Assembly: GCF_001598815.1 (NCBI RefSeq)
Contig: NZ_BCZQ01000003.1
Coordinates: 310,001-374,000, forward strand
Length of the DNA: 64,000 nt
Direction: 5' to 3'
Source of the DNA: Sphingopyxis terrae subsp. terrae NBRC 15098
GTDB taxonomy: Bacteria; Pseudomonadota; Alphaproteobacteria; Sphingomonadales; Sphingomonadaceae
The translations under genes and the position numbers were made by a program. Every line of letters begins with the position of its first letter. Position 1 is the stretch's first letter. Below the pieces are notes generated by a model. That model ran no database searches. It saw nothing but the letters and a program-made list of their open reading frames with translations, and was not told where the DNA came from. Below, in pieces: positions 1 to 8,434 of the stretch.

Positions 1-108
1 CTGTGGGGCCACGGCTGGTTCCTCTTCTCCAACCCCGTCTATGGCCCGTCGATCCGCGGCGGCTTTGCCGACATCTTCCCCTCCGACAAGCAATGGGAGC
101 CGAACTGA
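1..108 (+). CDS. C-terminal fragment of an unrecognised protein
   Basis: The first 35 codons are open from the window edge to a TGA and end in DKQWEPN. The stretch is rich in aromatic residues and Gly (LWGHGWFLF at its start). It sits one base before the CoA-transferase subunit B gene on the same strand, so the two are probably co-transcribed. The usual partner here would be subunit A of the transferase, but this tail does not resemble the end of that subunit as I know it. Either an extra gene lies between the two subunits or subunit A is elsewhere. I cannot assign a function. Confidence 0.6.
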   Translation: MWGHGWFLFSNPVYGPSIRGGFADIFPSDKQWEPN

Positions 109-109
109 C

Positions 110-751
110 ATGGCCTGGACGCGTGATGATATGGCGGCGCGCGCCGCGAAGGAATTGCAGGACGGCTTCTACGTCAATTTGGGCATCGGCATCCCGACGC
201 TGGTCGCCAACCACATCCCCGACGGGATGGACGTGACGCTGCAGTCGGAAAACGGCATGCTCGGCATCGGCCCCTTCCCGATCGAGGGCGAGGAGGACGC
301 CGACCTCATCAATGCGGGCAAGCAGACGATCAGCGAACTGCCGCAGTCGGTCTATTTCAGCTCGGCGGAAAGCTTCGCGATGATCCGCGGCGGGCATATC
401 GACCTTACCGTGCTGGGCGCGATGGAAGTCGCCGAAAATGGGGACATCGCCAACTGGATGATCCCCGGCAAGATGATCAAGGGCATGGGCGGCGCGATGG
501 ATCTGGTCGCCGGCGTCAAGAAGATCATCGTCGTCATGGAACATAATGCCAAGGACGGCAGCCCCAAATTCATCCCTGCCTGCACCCTGCCGCTGACCGG
601 CAAGAATGTCGTCGACATGATCATCACCGACCTCGCGGTGTTCAAGCGCGACGACCACGACAGCCCGTTCCGGCTGATCGAGCTCGCACCGGGGGTGACG
701 GCGGACGAAGTCGCAGCTAAGACGACGGCCAAATATGAGGTCGCCGTCTGA
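110..751 (+). CDS. 3-oxoacid CoA-transferase, subunit B
   Basis: The 213-residue protein matches the small (B) subunit of two-subunit 3-oxoacid (acetoacetate/succinyl) CoA-transferases, which move CoA between succinyl-CoA and a 3-oxoacid in the cytoplasm. The Gly-rich segment NLGIGIPT is at residues 23-30. The family motif [10 protein letters not shown] follows, with the predicted CoA-thioester-forming Glu at residue 47. I chose the ATG at 110 because family members begin MAW..., and it lies one base after the previous stop. An in-frame ATG at 41 would overlap the preceding gene. Subunit A is not visible in the window. Subunit B is certain; the exact substrate is not. Confidence 0.92.
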   Translation: MAWTRDDMAARAAKELQDGFYVNLGIGIPTLVANHIPDGMDVTLQSENGMLGIGPFPIEGEEDADLINAGKQTISELPQSVYFSSAESFAMIRGGHIDLTVLGAMEVAENGDIANWMIPGKMIKGMGGAMDLVAGVKKIIVVMEHNAKDGSPKFIPACTLPLTGKNVVDMIITDLAVFKRDDHDSPFRLIELAPGVTADEVAAKTTAKYEVAV

Positions 752-761
752 TCGAGAGTCC

Positions 762-2042
762 ATGCTGCGTGCTTTGATGATATTGGTTGCGGCCGGCGCG
801 CTCGTTTTCGCCGGCTGGTTCGGAGTTCAGGCGCTGGGCGGCAGCCAGCCGCTGGCAAGCGTTCCGATTCCCTTCGCCGCTCCCGAAGATCTGCCCGACA
901 CGCCCGACAAATGGCACGGGCGGATCGATTATCGCGCGCTCGACCGGCAATTGACCGATCTCGCCGCCCGCCCCGAAATGGCGGGGCTGGCGGTGGCGGT
1001 TGTCGAGGACGGCAAGCTGAGCTTCGTGCGCACCTACGGCGTCGCCGACGCCGATAGCGGCGCGCCGGTCACGCCGCATACGCTGTTCCGCTGGGCGTCG
1101 GTGTCCAAGACCGCGACCGGCGCGCTGGCCGCGGCGCTGAGCAAGGATGGCGCGGTGAACCTCGACCGGCCGGTCGCAAGCTGGCACAGCTCTCTGCGCC
1201 TCCCCGGCGGCGCCGAATCGCATGTGACGCTGGCCGAACTGCTCGCCCAGCGCACCGGCCTCACCAAAAATGCCTATGACGAAAAGCTGGAGGAAGGGCA
1301 GAGCCCGGCGCTCCTGCGCACCAGCCTTGCCGGCGCGCCGCTGCAATGCGAGCCCGGCACCTGCCACACCTATCAGAATGTCGCCTTCGACACGGCGAGC
1401 GAGATTCTGGGCGCCGCGGCGCACAAATCTTTTGCCGATGCCGTCGAGGACCGCTTTTTCCTGCCGCTCGGCATGGTCAGCGCCGGCTATGGCGCCGAGC
1501 GGCTGACGGGCGCGAAGGATTGGGCACGGCCGCATCGCGGGCGCCACGTCCAGCCGGTCAAGGAAGCCTATTGGCGCGTCCCCGCCGCCGCCGGCGTCGA
1601 AAGCGATATCGTCGATTTCGCGACCTGGATGCAGGCGATGATGGGCAATCGTCCCGACGTGCTGCCGAAGGATGTCCTGCAAATCGCTCATCAGCCGCGC
1701 GTCGGCACCGCGCGGCTCTATGGCGGCGCGTTGCGGCAGGCGATCGGCGATGCCTCCTACGGCCTCGGCTGGCGTAACTTCACCTATGCCGGGCTCCGCC
1801 TTCAAGGTCATTCGGGCGCCGTGTCGGGCTATCGCGCGACGATGATCTTCGAACCCGCAACGCGCACCGGCGTCGTCGCGCTGTGGAACAGCGACTGGGG
1901 CTTCCCCTTCCGCATCCCCTTTGCCGCGCTCGACAGCTATCACAAGCGCGCCGACGCGGCCTGGCTCGACCTCAGCGAACTGCCGCCGCAGAAGGGCGGG
2001 GCGACCGCGCCACAATCGACTGCCGAGGCGCCGGAAGGGTAA
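762..2042 (+). CDS. Serine hydrolase, beta-lactamase (class C/EstB-like) fold
   Basis: The 426-residue protein starts with a hydrophobic N-terminal segment (residues 1-26) that is a signal peptide or membrane anchor. The penicillin-binding-protein-like catalytic motifs are present: S113-V-S-K116 (SxxK) and Y204-Q-N206 (YxN), plus a late HSG triad (GHSGAVSGYR) in place of KTG. This family includes esterases, D-aminopeptidases and class C beta-lactamases. HSG rather than KTG favours an esterase or peptidase over a true AmpC, which is inference. It starts 10 bp after scoB, so it may be read in the same transcript. An in-frame ATG at 735 lies inside scoB and would put charged residues before the leader. 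Confidence 0.85.
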   Translation: MLRALMILVAAGALVFAGWFGVQALGGSQPLASVPIPFAAPEDLPDTPDKWHGRIDYRALDRQLTDLAARPEMAGLAVAVVEDGKLSFVRTYGVADADSGAPVTPHTLFRWASVSKTATGALAAALSKDGAVNLDRPVASWHSSLRLPGGAESHVTLAELLAQRTGLTKNAYDEKLEEGQSPALLRTSLAGAPLQCEPGTCHTYQNVAFDTASEILGAAAHKSFADAVEDRFFLPLGMVSAGYGAERLTGAKDWARPHRGRHVQPVKEAYWRVPAAAGVESDIVDFATWMQAMMGNRPDVLPKDVLQIAHQPRVGTARLYGGALRQAIGDASYGLGWRNFTYAGLRLQGHSGAVSGYRATMIFEPATRTGVVALWNSDWGFPFRIPFAALDSYHKRADAAWLDLSELPPQKGGATAPQSTAEAPEG

Positions 2043-2108
2043 AGCCCTTGTTCCCCTGTCGGCGGCCTGTGTATCAGGCGCGCATTCAGACCGAGAGGAG
2101 AGTCACCG

Positions 2109-3086
2109 ATGCGCGTACTGCTGACCGGATCGTCGGGATGGCTCGGGCGTTATCTGGCCCCGTTGCTCGCCAAAAGCGGCCATGACGTTACCGGGCTCGA
2201 TGTCGTTCCCGGCGCGCATACTGCCGTGATCGGTACCGTCGCCGACCGCGCGTTGGTTGACCGCACGATGAGCGAGCAAGGCATCGAGGCCGTCATTCAC
2301 AGCGGCGCGCTGCACAAGCCCGATATCATCCGTTATCCGCGGCAAGCCTTCATCGACGTCAATGTGACCGGCACGCTGAACCTGATCGAGGCTGCCGTGG
2401 CGGCGGGGAACGACCGCTTCCTCTTCACCTCGACCACTTCGCTGATGGTCCGCGCCGATGTGCGCGCAGGCGCGGGCGAACAGGGTGCCTGGTGGATGGA
2501 CGAGGATTTTTCACCCGTCGAGCCGCGCAACATCTATGGCATCACCAAGCTGGCCGCCGAGCAGGCGTGCCGGTTGGTCCACCGCGAGCACGGCATCAAC
2601 GTCGCGATCCTACGTACCGGGCGCTTCTTTCCCGAGGATGACGATACGCATGATGCGCCGAGCGGCGAAAATCTGAAGGCCAACGAGCTGCTCAACCGCC
2701 GCCTGACGGTCGAGGATGCCGCCGCGGCGCATCTCGCCGCGCTGGAAGCGGCGCCGCAGATCGGCTGCGACACGTTCATCCTGTCGGCGCCGCCGCCTTT
2801 CGTACGCGAAGAGGCCGGAGAACTTGCCCGAGATGCTCGCGCCGTGATCGCACGCCATCACCCCGACGCCGCTGATCTTTACGCCGCCGAAGGCTGGGTG
2901 CTACCCGAGACCATCGACCGCGTTTATGACCCGTCGCGCGCCGAGCGCCGATTTGGCTGGCGGGCCGCAACCGACTTCGGCAGCGTGCTGGCGGCGCTGA
3001 GAAACCACACGCCGCTGCCCTTCACGCACGACCCCGATTACACCTCCCCCATCGTCCGACAGGAGCGCGAAGCATGTATGTGCTGA
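2109..3086 (+). CDS. NAD(P)-dependent epimerase/dehydratase (extended SDR)
   Basis: The 325-residue protein has the extended-SDR Rossmann motif TGSSGWLG (G7, G10, G13) and the YxxxK catalytic pair Y143/K147 in NIYGITK, preceded by FTSTTS. It is expected to act on a nucleotide-sugar or similar substrate, but the substrate cannot be read from the sequence. A purine-rich Shine-Dalgarno (gagaggag, about 2094-2101) precedes the ATG. Its 3' end overlaps the GST gene by 13 bp, implying co-translation. The C-terminal part (YDPSRAERRFGW) is typical of epimerases. Confidence 0.85.
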   Translation: MRVLLTGSSGWLGRYLAPLLAKSGHDVTGLDVVPGAHTAVIGTVADRALVDRTMSEQGIEAVIHSGALHKPDIIRYPRQAFIDVNVTGTLNLIEAAVAAGNDRFLFTSTTSLMVRADVRAGAGEQGAWWMDEDFSPVEPRNIYGITKLAAEQACRLVHREHGINVAILRTGRFFPEDDDTHDAPSGENLKANELLNRRLTVEDAAAAHLAALEAAPQIGCDTFILSAPPPFVREEAGELARDARAVIARHHPDAADLYAAEGWVLPETIDRVYDPSRAERRFGWRAATDFGSVLAALRNHTPLPFTHDPDYTSPIVRQEREACMC

Positions 3087-3754
3087 TCACCGCCAACCGC
3101 AATTATTCGAGCTGGTCGCTAAGGCCGTGGATGCTGATGAAGGGGCTCGGCATCGGCTTCGAGGATCGCGTCGAGCCTTTCGCAAAGCCCGTCAATTACG
3201 ACGCCTTCCGCAGCTTTTCGCCGACCGGTCAGGTTCCGGCCTTGCTCCACGAGGGGCGCACGATCTACGACTCGCTCGGCATCACGCTCTATCTCGCTGA
3301 CCGGCACGATGGCGTCTGGCCGGCCGATCCCGACGCCCGCGCCTGGGCGCAGTGCGCGGTGGCGGAAATGCACAGCGGCTTTGCGGCACTCCGCAACGAT
3401 TGCACAATGAACGTCGGCGTCCGCGTAACGCCCAAGCCGATGTCGGCCGCCCTCGCCGCCAATGTCGCGCGCATCCGCGAGCTGTTCGAGGAAGGTTTGG
3501 CGAAGTTCGGCGGCCCGTGGCTCGCCGGCGCCAACTTCTCGGCCGCCGACGCCTTTTTCGCGCCGGTCGCCTTTCGCATCCGCACTTACGGCCTCGACGT
3601 CGGCGCCGGGCAGGCGTGGGTCGACCATATGCTGGCGCATCCGGCGATGCGCGAATGGGAACGGCAGGCACTCGCCGAAGAGTGGCGCGAAGAAAGCCAT
3701 GAGGCCGAACTGGCAGCAGCCGGGGTAATTACGGCGGATTACCGGACGGCCTGA
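3074..3754 (+). CDS. Glutathione S-transferase family protein
   Basis: The 226-residue protein has a thioredoxin-like N-terminal domain beginning with YSSWSLRPWM, in which a Ser near residue 12-13 is the likely glutathione-activating residue. The cis-Pro element follows in GQVPAL and SLGITLYL. An all-alpha C-terminal domain carries the family N-capping segment GANFSAADAFFAPV. It resembles the short GSTs often annotated as YfcF- or zeta-like in alphaproteobacteria. The start overlaps the epimerase by 13 bp, so the pair is probably one unit. The substrate is unknown. Confidence 0.87.
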   Translation: MYVLITANRNYSSWSLRPWMLMKGLGIGFEDRVEPFAKPVNYDAFRSFSPTGQVPALLHEGRTIYDSLGITLYLADRHDGVWPADPDARAWAQCAVAEMHSGFAALRNDCTMNVGVRVTPKPMSAALAANVARIRELFEEGLAKFGGPWLAGANFSAADAFFAPVAFRIRTYGLDVGAGQAWVDHMLAHPAMREWERQALAEEWREESHEAELAAAGVITADYRTA

Positions 3755-3763
3755 ACCCTCCTT

Positions 3764-3858
3764 CGTCATTGCGACACCGGCGAAAGCCGGGGGAAGCAAT
3801 CCGGCGCGGTTTACGCAGACTCTGGATTGCCGCGTCGCCTTCGGCTCATCGCAATGAG
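3764..3858. repeat. Palindromic intergenic repeat (copy A)
   Basis: This element fills most of the gap between the converging GST and crtZ genes. It is bounded by inverted ends tcattgcga (3766-3774) and tcgcaatga (3849-3857), a perfect 9-bp match. An inner pair, gcaatcc/ggattgc, is also complementary. The same architecture recurs at 54531-54626. It looks like a REP/MITE-type dispersed repeat and may also serve as a bidirectional terminator. Confidence 0.75.
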
Positions 3859-3863
3859 GGGAA

Positions 3864-4382
3864 TTAGTCCACCAGCGCCTCGCGCACCACGGCGATGCCC
3901 GCTTCGCGCTGCGCCTTCAACTCGGCCTTCAGCTTCGCCGGATCGCGTGCGAAGACGAAGCCGAAGCTGACCCCGCCTTCCTTGCCGATCGTTGCATGGT
4001 GCAGCTTGTGCGCCTGCACCAGCCGCTTGGCGTAGCCGCGCCGCGGTACCCAGCGGAAATAGCGCTGATGGACCAGCCCGTCATGCACCAGCGTATAGAT
4101 GATGCCATAGCAAAGGATGCCGAGGCCGATCCACGTTCCTGGTTCCCACGCCGCCGCACCGAAGATCATCGGACTGCCGATCGCGAACATCGAAATGCTC
4201 ATCGCGGCCCCGACGATGGCGAACAGGTCGTTCTTCTCCAGCCGACGCCCGTGCGGTTCGTGATGGTCGCGGTGCCAACCCCAGCCGAAGCCGTGCATGA
4301 TATATTTGTGGCTCGCCCAGGCGACACCTTCCATCGCGATGACGGTGGCAAGGACAAGGGCGATGATGGCGAGCGTCGACAT
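3864..4382 (-). CDS. crtZ: Beta-carotene hydroxylase CrtZ
   Basis: The 172-residue membrane protein carries the histidine boxes of the non-haem di-iron fatty-acid-hydroxylase/carotene-hydroxylase family: HKYIMH, HRDHH, HDGLVH and HKLHH. The length is right for bacterial CrtZ. It adds 3- and 3'-hydroxyls to beta-ionone rings, giving zeaxanthin from beta-carotene or astaxanthin-type products with a ketolase. No other carotenoid gene is in the window, so crtZ is detached from any crt cluster here. It diverges from leuC, and the 135-bp gap must hold both promoters. Confidence 0.93.
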   Translation of the reverse strand: MSTLAIIALVLATVIAMEGVAWASHKYIMHGFGWGWHRDHHEPHGRRLEKNDLFAIVGAAMSISMFAIGSPMIFGAAAWEPGTWIGLGILCYGIIYTLVHDGLVHQRYFRWVPRRGYAKRLVQAHKLHHATIGKEGGVSFGFVFARDPAKLKAELKAQREAGIAVVREALVD

Positions 4383-4517
4383 GGGGGAGAGTATAGGCCG
4401 GTTAAGGCAACCGCGCCATCATCTCCTCGTTCCCGGCTATAGGTATCGGCGACCGAAAATTGCGTTTTTGATCGCCACTCGCTTGCAAAGTTGTGTGGGC
4501 AGCGTAAGTGAACCCGC

Positions 4518-5948
4518 ATGACTCGGCCCCGCACGCTTTATGAGAAAATCTGGGACGCGCATGTCGTCGAACAGCGCCCCGACGGTACCTGCCTGATCTT
4601 CATCGACCGCCACCTCGTCCATGAAGTCACCAGTCCGCAAGCCTTCGCCGGGCTTCGCGCGAGCGGCCGCACGGTGCGCCGTCCCGACCTGACGCTGGCG
4701 GTTCCTGATCATAATCTGCCGACGACGGCGCGGCGCGATGCGGCGGGCAACCGGCTGCCGATCGCCGACCCCGAAAGCGCAGCACAGCTCGCCGCGCTCG
4801 AAAAGAATGCGCCCGAATATGGCATCCGCTACATCGACGCGGTGGCGCCCGAACAGGGCATCGTCCATGTCGTCGGCCCCGAACAGGGCTTCTCGCTGCC
4901 CGGCACGACGATCGTCTGCGGCGACAGCCACACCGCCTGCCACGGCGGCATCGGCGCGCTCGCCTTCGGCATCGGAACGAGCGAGGTCGAGCATGTGCTG
5001 GCGACGCAGACATTGCTGCTCCAGCCCGCAAAGACGATGGAAGTGCGCGTCGACGGTGATGTCGGTCCCGGCGTCAGCGCGAAGGACATCATCCTTCACA
5101 TCACCGGTGTGATCGGCGCTGCCGGCGGTACCGGCCATGTCATCGAATATACGGGCAGCGCAATTCGCGGCCTGAGCATCGAGGGCCGTCTGACGGTCAG
5201 TAACATGGCAATCGAGGGCGGCGCCCGCGCCGGGCTGATCGCCCCCGACGATGTTACCTTCGCTTATCTGAAGGGCCGCCCCTACGCGCCGAAGGGGGCC
5301 GACTGGGAGGCTGCGGTCGCCTATTGGCGCAGCCTCGCGACCGATCCCGGCGCCAGCTATGACAAGACCGTCGTCATCGACGCCGCCGACATCGCACCGA
5401 GCGTCACCTGGGGAACCAGCCCCGAGGATGTCGTGCCGATCACCGGCATCGTTCCCGATCCCGCGAGCTTTGCCGACCCGTCGAAACAGGCCGCCGCGGC
5501 AAAATCGCTCGCCTATATGGGCCTCGAACCCGGCACGCGGATGCAGGACGTCGCGATCGAGAACATCTTCATCGGCAGTTGCACCAACAGCCGGATCGAG
5601 GACATGCGCGCTGCCGCCGCGGTCATCAAGGGCCGGAAGAAGGCCGACAATGTCCGCTGGGCGATCGTCGTTCCGGGATCGGGCCTGGTCAAGGCGCAGG
5701 CCGAAGCCGAAGGGCTCGACCGCATCTTCATCGACGCAGGGCTCGAATGGCGCGAGCCGGGCTGTTCGGCGTGCCTCGCGATGAACCCCGACAAGGTACC
5801 CGCGGGCGAACGCTGCGCGTCGACGAGCAACCGCAATTTCGTCGGCCGCCAGGGTCCGGGCAGCCGTACCCACCTCGTCAGCCCCGCGATGGCCGCGGCG
5901 GCAGCGGTGACCGGCAAGCTCACCGACGTGCGGGAGTTGATGGGCTGA
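4518..5948 (+). CDS. leuC: 3-isopropylmalate dehydratase large subunit
   Basis: The 476-residue aconitase-family protein isomerises 2-isopropylmalate to 3-isopropylmalate in leucine biosynthesis, together with LeuD. The 4Fe-4S cluster cysteines are visible in the [11 protein letters not shown] block and in [11 protein letters not shown]. The active-site motif [23 protein letters not shown] is also present (given here as start [11 protein letters not shown]). The length is normal. It is the first gene of leuC-(GxxExxY)-leuD. The partner leuD is about 500 bp downstream rather than adjacent because a small gene and an inverted repeat separate them. Confidence 0.97.
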   Translation: MTRPRTLYEKIWDAHVVEQRPDGTCLIFIDRHLVHEVTSPQAFAGLRASGRTVRRPDLTLAVPDHNLPTTARRDAAGNRLPIADPESAAQLAALEKNAPEYGIRYIDAVAPEQGIVHVVGPEQGFSLPGTTIVCGDSHTACHGGIGALAFGIGTSEVEHVLATQTLLLQPAKTMEVRVDGDVGPGVSAKDIILHITGVIGAAGGTGHVIEYTGSAIRGLSIEGRLTVSNMAIEGGARAGLIAPDDVTFAYLKGRPYAPKGADWEAAVAYWRSLATDPGASYDKTVVIDAADIAPSVTWGTSPEDVVPITGIVPDPASFADPSKQAAAAKSLAYMGLEPGTRMQDVAIENIFIGSCTNSRIEDMRAAAAVIKGRKKADNVRWAIVVPGSGLVKAQAEAEGLDRIFIDAGLEWREPGCSACLAMNPDKVPAGERCASTSNRNFVGRQGPGSRTHLVSPAMAAAAAVTGKLTDVRELMG

Positions 5949-5965
5949 TGGGCCGGTTCGGTTCG

Positions 5966-5995
5966 GGTTCACGCGAAGACGCGAAGACGCGAAGG
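5966..5995. repeat. Left 30-bp inverted repeat of the GxxExxY cassette
   Basis: The sequence from ggttcacg to gcgaagg contains tandem gacgcgaa units. It is the exact reverse complement of 6394-6423, 30 of 30 bases, and the match stops at both edges. It begins 17 bp after the leuC stop and ends just before the Shine-Dalgarno of the GxxExxY gene. Confidence 0.95.
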
Positions 5996-6011
5996 AATGG
6001 AGGCCGCGAGC

Positions 6012-6455
6012 ATGGCTGACATCGAAGACGTTGCAGCGATGGCTATCGATTGCGGTTTTCGAATTCACCGCGACCTTGGCCCCGGCTTATTGGAATCGGT
6101 TTATGAGCAGTTGCTCGCAGCGAGCCTTGCGCGCGCCGGGCTGAAGGTCGAGCGCCAAAAGCCGGTCACTTTCAGATTTGACGGGATGGAATTCACCGAT
6201 GGCTTTCGTATCGATTTGATGGTCGACGACCGCCTGATAATCGAGATCAAATCGGTAGAAGCGCTGTCCAAGATGCACGGGAAACAGATGCTGACCTATT
6301 TGCGTTTGATGCAGCAGCCCGTCGGGCTGCTAATGAATTTCGGCGGCGCGACCTTCAAGGAAGGTATCCGCCGGATCGTCAATAACCATACGGCCTTCGC
6401 GTCTTCGCGTCTTCGCGTGAACCAGATCGGCGCCGCCGCTGGAGGCTGCGCATGA
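6012..6455 (+). CDS. GxxExxY protein, PDDEXK-like nuclease fold
   Basis: The 147-residue protein contains the family signature G25-L-L-E28-S-V-Y31. A PDDEXK-type core follows, with D68 in FRIDLMVDD and E78-I-K80 in IIEIK. Families of this type (GxxExxY/PDDEXK_3) are small predicted nucleases of unknown role. I chose ATG 6012 because GGAGG lies 8 nt upstream; ATG 5997 has no properly spaced ribosome site. The last 20 codons run through the right inverted repeat (residues 128-137, [10 protein letters not shown]), and the stop overlaps the leuD start as ATGA, so leuD translation is probably coupled to it. Base composition looks less GC-rich than in leuC and leuD by eye. It interrupts an otherwise standard leuCD pair, suggesting acquisition. 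Confidence 0.88.
   Translation: MADIEDVAAMAIDCGFRIHRDLGPGLLESVYEQLLAASLARAGLKVERQKPVTFRFDGMEFTDGFRIDLMVDDRLIIEIKSVEALSKMHGKQMLTYLRLMQQPVGLLMNFGGATFKEGIRRIVNNHTAFASSRLRVNQIGAAAGGCA
6394..6423. repeat. Right 30-bp inverted repeat of the GxxExxY cassette
   Basis: This is the perfect reverse complement of 5966-5995. Unlike the left copy it is translated, encoding [10 protein letters not shown] near the C terminus of the GxxExxY protein. The arms enclose 398 bp. I found no target-site duplication next to either arm. Confidence 0.95.
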
Positions 6456-7048
6456 CCCCGCTGGAAAAGGTCGAAGGCCGCGCGATTCCGCTCGGGCTCA
6501 AGAATGTCGATACCGACGTCATCATTCCCGCGCACTGGCTCAAGACCACGAGCCGCGAAGGCATGGGGCGCGGCGCGTTCGAAAGCCTGCGCGCCGATCC
6601 CGACAATCTGTTCGACCGGCCCGAGAACAAGGGCGCACCCATCCTGATCGCGGGTGACAATTTCGGCTGCGGGTCGAGCCGCGAACATGCCGCCTGGGCG
6701 CTCGGCGACCTTGGTATCCGCGTCGTCATCGCGCCCAGCTATTCCGACATCTTCTCGGGCAATGCCGTCAAGAACGGCATCTTGCCCGTCGTGCTGCCGC
6801 AGGCGGCGGTCGACCGGCTGATCGAGGTCGCGGCAACCGATCCGATTCAGGTCGACCTCGACACGCAGACGGTGACGACGCCCTTTCAGGATCGCTTCAC
6901 CTTCGAAATCGACCCGTTCCGCAAGATGTGCCTGCTCGGCGGTCTCGACGAGATCTCGCTCACCGAAAAAAGCGGCGGGGCGATCGACGCTTATGAGGCA
7001 AAACTGGCGGCCGAGCGTCCCTGGTTGCAGCCCGCGCTAACCGAATAA
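6452..7048 (+). CDS. leuD: 3-isopropylmalate dehydratase small subunit
   Basis: The 198-residue swivel-domain subunit of isopropylmalate isomerase is the partner of LeuC. The conserved block [14 protein letters not shown] and the following IAPSYSDIF are intact, and the length is normal. ATG 6452 has GGAGG at 6441-6445 and overlaps the preceding stop by four bases. The upstream motif (ggaggctgcgc before ATG) resembles the one before the GxxExxY gene (ggaggccgcgagc), which may be chance. Confidence 0.96.
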   Translation: MTPLEKVEGRAIPLGLKNVDTDVIIPAHWLKTTSREGMGRGAFESLRADPDNLFDRPENKGAPILIAGDNFGCGSSREHAAWALGDLGIRVVIAPSYSDIFSGNAVKNGILPVVLPQAAVDRLIEVAATDPIQVDLDTQTVTTPFQDRFTFEIDPFRKMCLLGGLDEISLTEKSGGAIDAYEAKLAAERPWLQPALTE

Positions 7049-7072
7049 CCGACGAAAATGGAAAAGGAGACG

Positions 7073-8071
7073 ATGATGAAGGCTCTTCTGTCGACCGCGA
7101 CCGGCGGCCCCGAAACGCTCGAACTGGGCGAGGTCGCGCGACCCACCCCCGGCAAGGGGCAGATGGTCGTCGATGTGAAGGCCTGCGCGGTCAACTTCCC
7201 CGACGTGCTCATCATCGAGGATAAATATCAGTTCAAGCCGCAGCGCCCCTTCGCCCCCGGCGGCGAGGTAGCGGGCATCGTGGCCGAGGTCGGCGAAGGC
7301 GTGACCGATTTCAAGACCGGCGACCGGGTGATCGCGGCGTGCGGCAACGGCGGCATGGCCGAGGCGGCGCTGGTCAATGCCGCCAATAGCTATCCGCTGC
7401 CCGAGGGGCGCGACTTTGCCGAAGGCGCGGCGCTGCTGATGACCTATGGCACCAGCATCCACGCGCTGGTCGATCGCGGCCATATCGAGGAAGGCGATAC
7501 GCTGCTCGTCCTCGGCGCTTCGGGCGGAGTCGGCATCGCCGCGGTCGAACTGGGCAAGGCGTTCGGCGCGCGCGTCGTTGCGGGCGTATCGAGCGAGGCA
7601 AAGGCCGACATCGCACGTCAGGCCGGCGCCGACGAAGTCGTCGTCTATGGCTATCAGCCGTTCGACAAAGAGGCCTCGAAGGCGCTCGCCAATATGTTCA
7701 AGACGGCGGTCGGCGGCGACGGCGCCAATGTGATCTACGATGCGGTCGGCGGCGATTATTGCGAACCGGCTCTGCGCTCGATCGCGTGGGAAGGACGCTA
7801 CCTCGTCGTCGGCTTCCCCGCGGGCATCCCGCGCCTGCCGCTCAACCTGACCCTGCTCAAGAGCTGCGACGTCGCCGGTGTCTTCTGGGGGGCCTTCGCC
7901 GCCCGCGAGCCGCAGCGCAACCGCGCCAATATCGCGCGCCTGTTCCAGCTTTGGGAACAGGGCAAGATCAGCCCGCGGGTCACCGAACGCTTCGCGCTGG
8001 CCGATGGCGGCAAGGCGATCGCCAAGCTGGGCGACCGCAGCGCGGTCGGCAAGCTGGTCGTGACGATCTGA
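7073..8071 (+). CDS. NADPH:quinone oxidoreductase family protein (zinc-independent MDR)
   Basis: The 332-residue medium-chain dehydrogenase has an N-terminal GroES-like domain and the nucleotide-binding motif GASGGVGIAAVELGKAFGA about halfway. The cysteine and histidine zinc ligands of alcohol dehydrogenases are not evident, which fits the quinone reductase/enoyl reductase branch. I chose ATG 7073 because aaaaggag lies just upstream; the earlier ATG at 7058 would place this site inside the gene. A second ATG follows directly at 7076. It is 24 bp after leuD and shares a CTGA junction with the DUF167 gene. The substrate is unknown. Confidence 0.87.
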   Translation: MMKALLSTATGGPETLELGEVARPTPGKGQMVVDVKACAVNFPDVLIIEDKYQFKPQRPFAPGGEVAGIVAEVGEGVTDFKTGDRVIAACGNGGMAEAALVNAANSYPLPEGRDFAEGAALLMTYGTSIHALVDRGHIEEGDTLLVLGASGGVGIAAVELGKAFGARVVAGVSSEAKADIARQAGADEVVVYGYQPFDKEASKALANMFKTAVGGDGANVIYDAVGGDYCEPALRSIAWEGRYLVVGFPAGIPRLPLNLTLLKSCDVAGVFWGAFAAREPQRNRANIARLFQLWEQGKISPRVTERFALADGGKAIAKLGDRSAVGKLVVTI

Positions 8072-8349
8072 AATACCACCCCGACCCCGCGCTGACCGAG
8101 GCGCTCGTCGCGCTGGCGCGGCCGACCGGCCGGATCGAGGTGCGCGTGACCCCCGGCGCGGGGCGCGACGAGGTGCGGATCGATGCCGGCGCCGTTTTGC
8201 TGCGCGTCACCGCCCCGCCCGCCGACGGCGCCGCCAACGAGGCGGTGCTGCGCCTGCTCGCGGCCGCGCTCGGCCGGCCACGCCGCGATCTGACGCTGCT
8301 GCGCGGCGCCACGGCGCGCATAAAACTGGTCGCGGTCGCGCTCGACTGA
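8068..8349 (+). CDS. DUF167 (YggU-like) family protein with a non-ATG start
   Basis: About 93 residues match the small DUF167/YggU fold: IEVRVTPGAGRDEV, then LLRVTAPPADGAANEAVLRLLAAALG and a final TLLRGATARIKLVAV. Its biochemical role is unknown. No ATG lies in frame near the domain start. The best fit is a CTG at 8068 overlapping the stop of the reductase (CTGA), giving a start like (M)KYHPDPALTEAL. A GTG at 8140 would remove the first strand. Translational coupling would explain the weak start. The frame and family are clear; the start is inferred. Confidence 0.75.
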   Translation: MKYHPDPALTEALVALARPTGRIEVRVTPGAGRDEVRIDAGAVLLRVTAPPADGAANEAVLRLLAAALGRPRRDLTLLRGATARIKLVAVALD

Positions 8350-8368
8350 TCGCAAAGCGACGCCCCGC

Positions 8369-8376
8369 TTAACCAT
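8369..8376 (+). promoter_or_regulatory. Possible CtrA half-site TTAACCAT
   Basis: An exact TTAACCAT, the half-site reported for CtrA in Caulobacter-type bacteria, lies 59 bp before the small membrane-protein gene at 8435. A GATTC (GANTC, CcrM methylation type) follows near 8420. A single 8-mer is weak evidence on its own. Confidence 0.3.
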
Positions 8377-8434
8377 TTATCAGGGGCTCCCCCCTATCGT
8401 TCAATGCAGGACTATTGGGATTCAGGGATCGACG

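Noticed and set aside
762..2042. Serine hydrolase as an AmpC beta-lactamase
   Set aside because: SxxK and YxN are present, but the third motif is HSG rather than KTG, which fits esterases and peptidases of the family at least as well.
5940..6450. Target-site duplication around the GxxExxY cassette
   Set aside because: The bases outside the two arms (ccggttcg before, agatcggc after) do not form a direct repeat, so classical transposition is not supported by this sequence alone.
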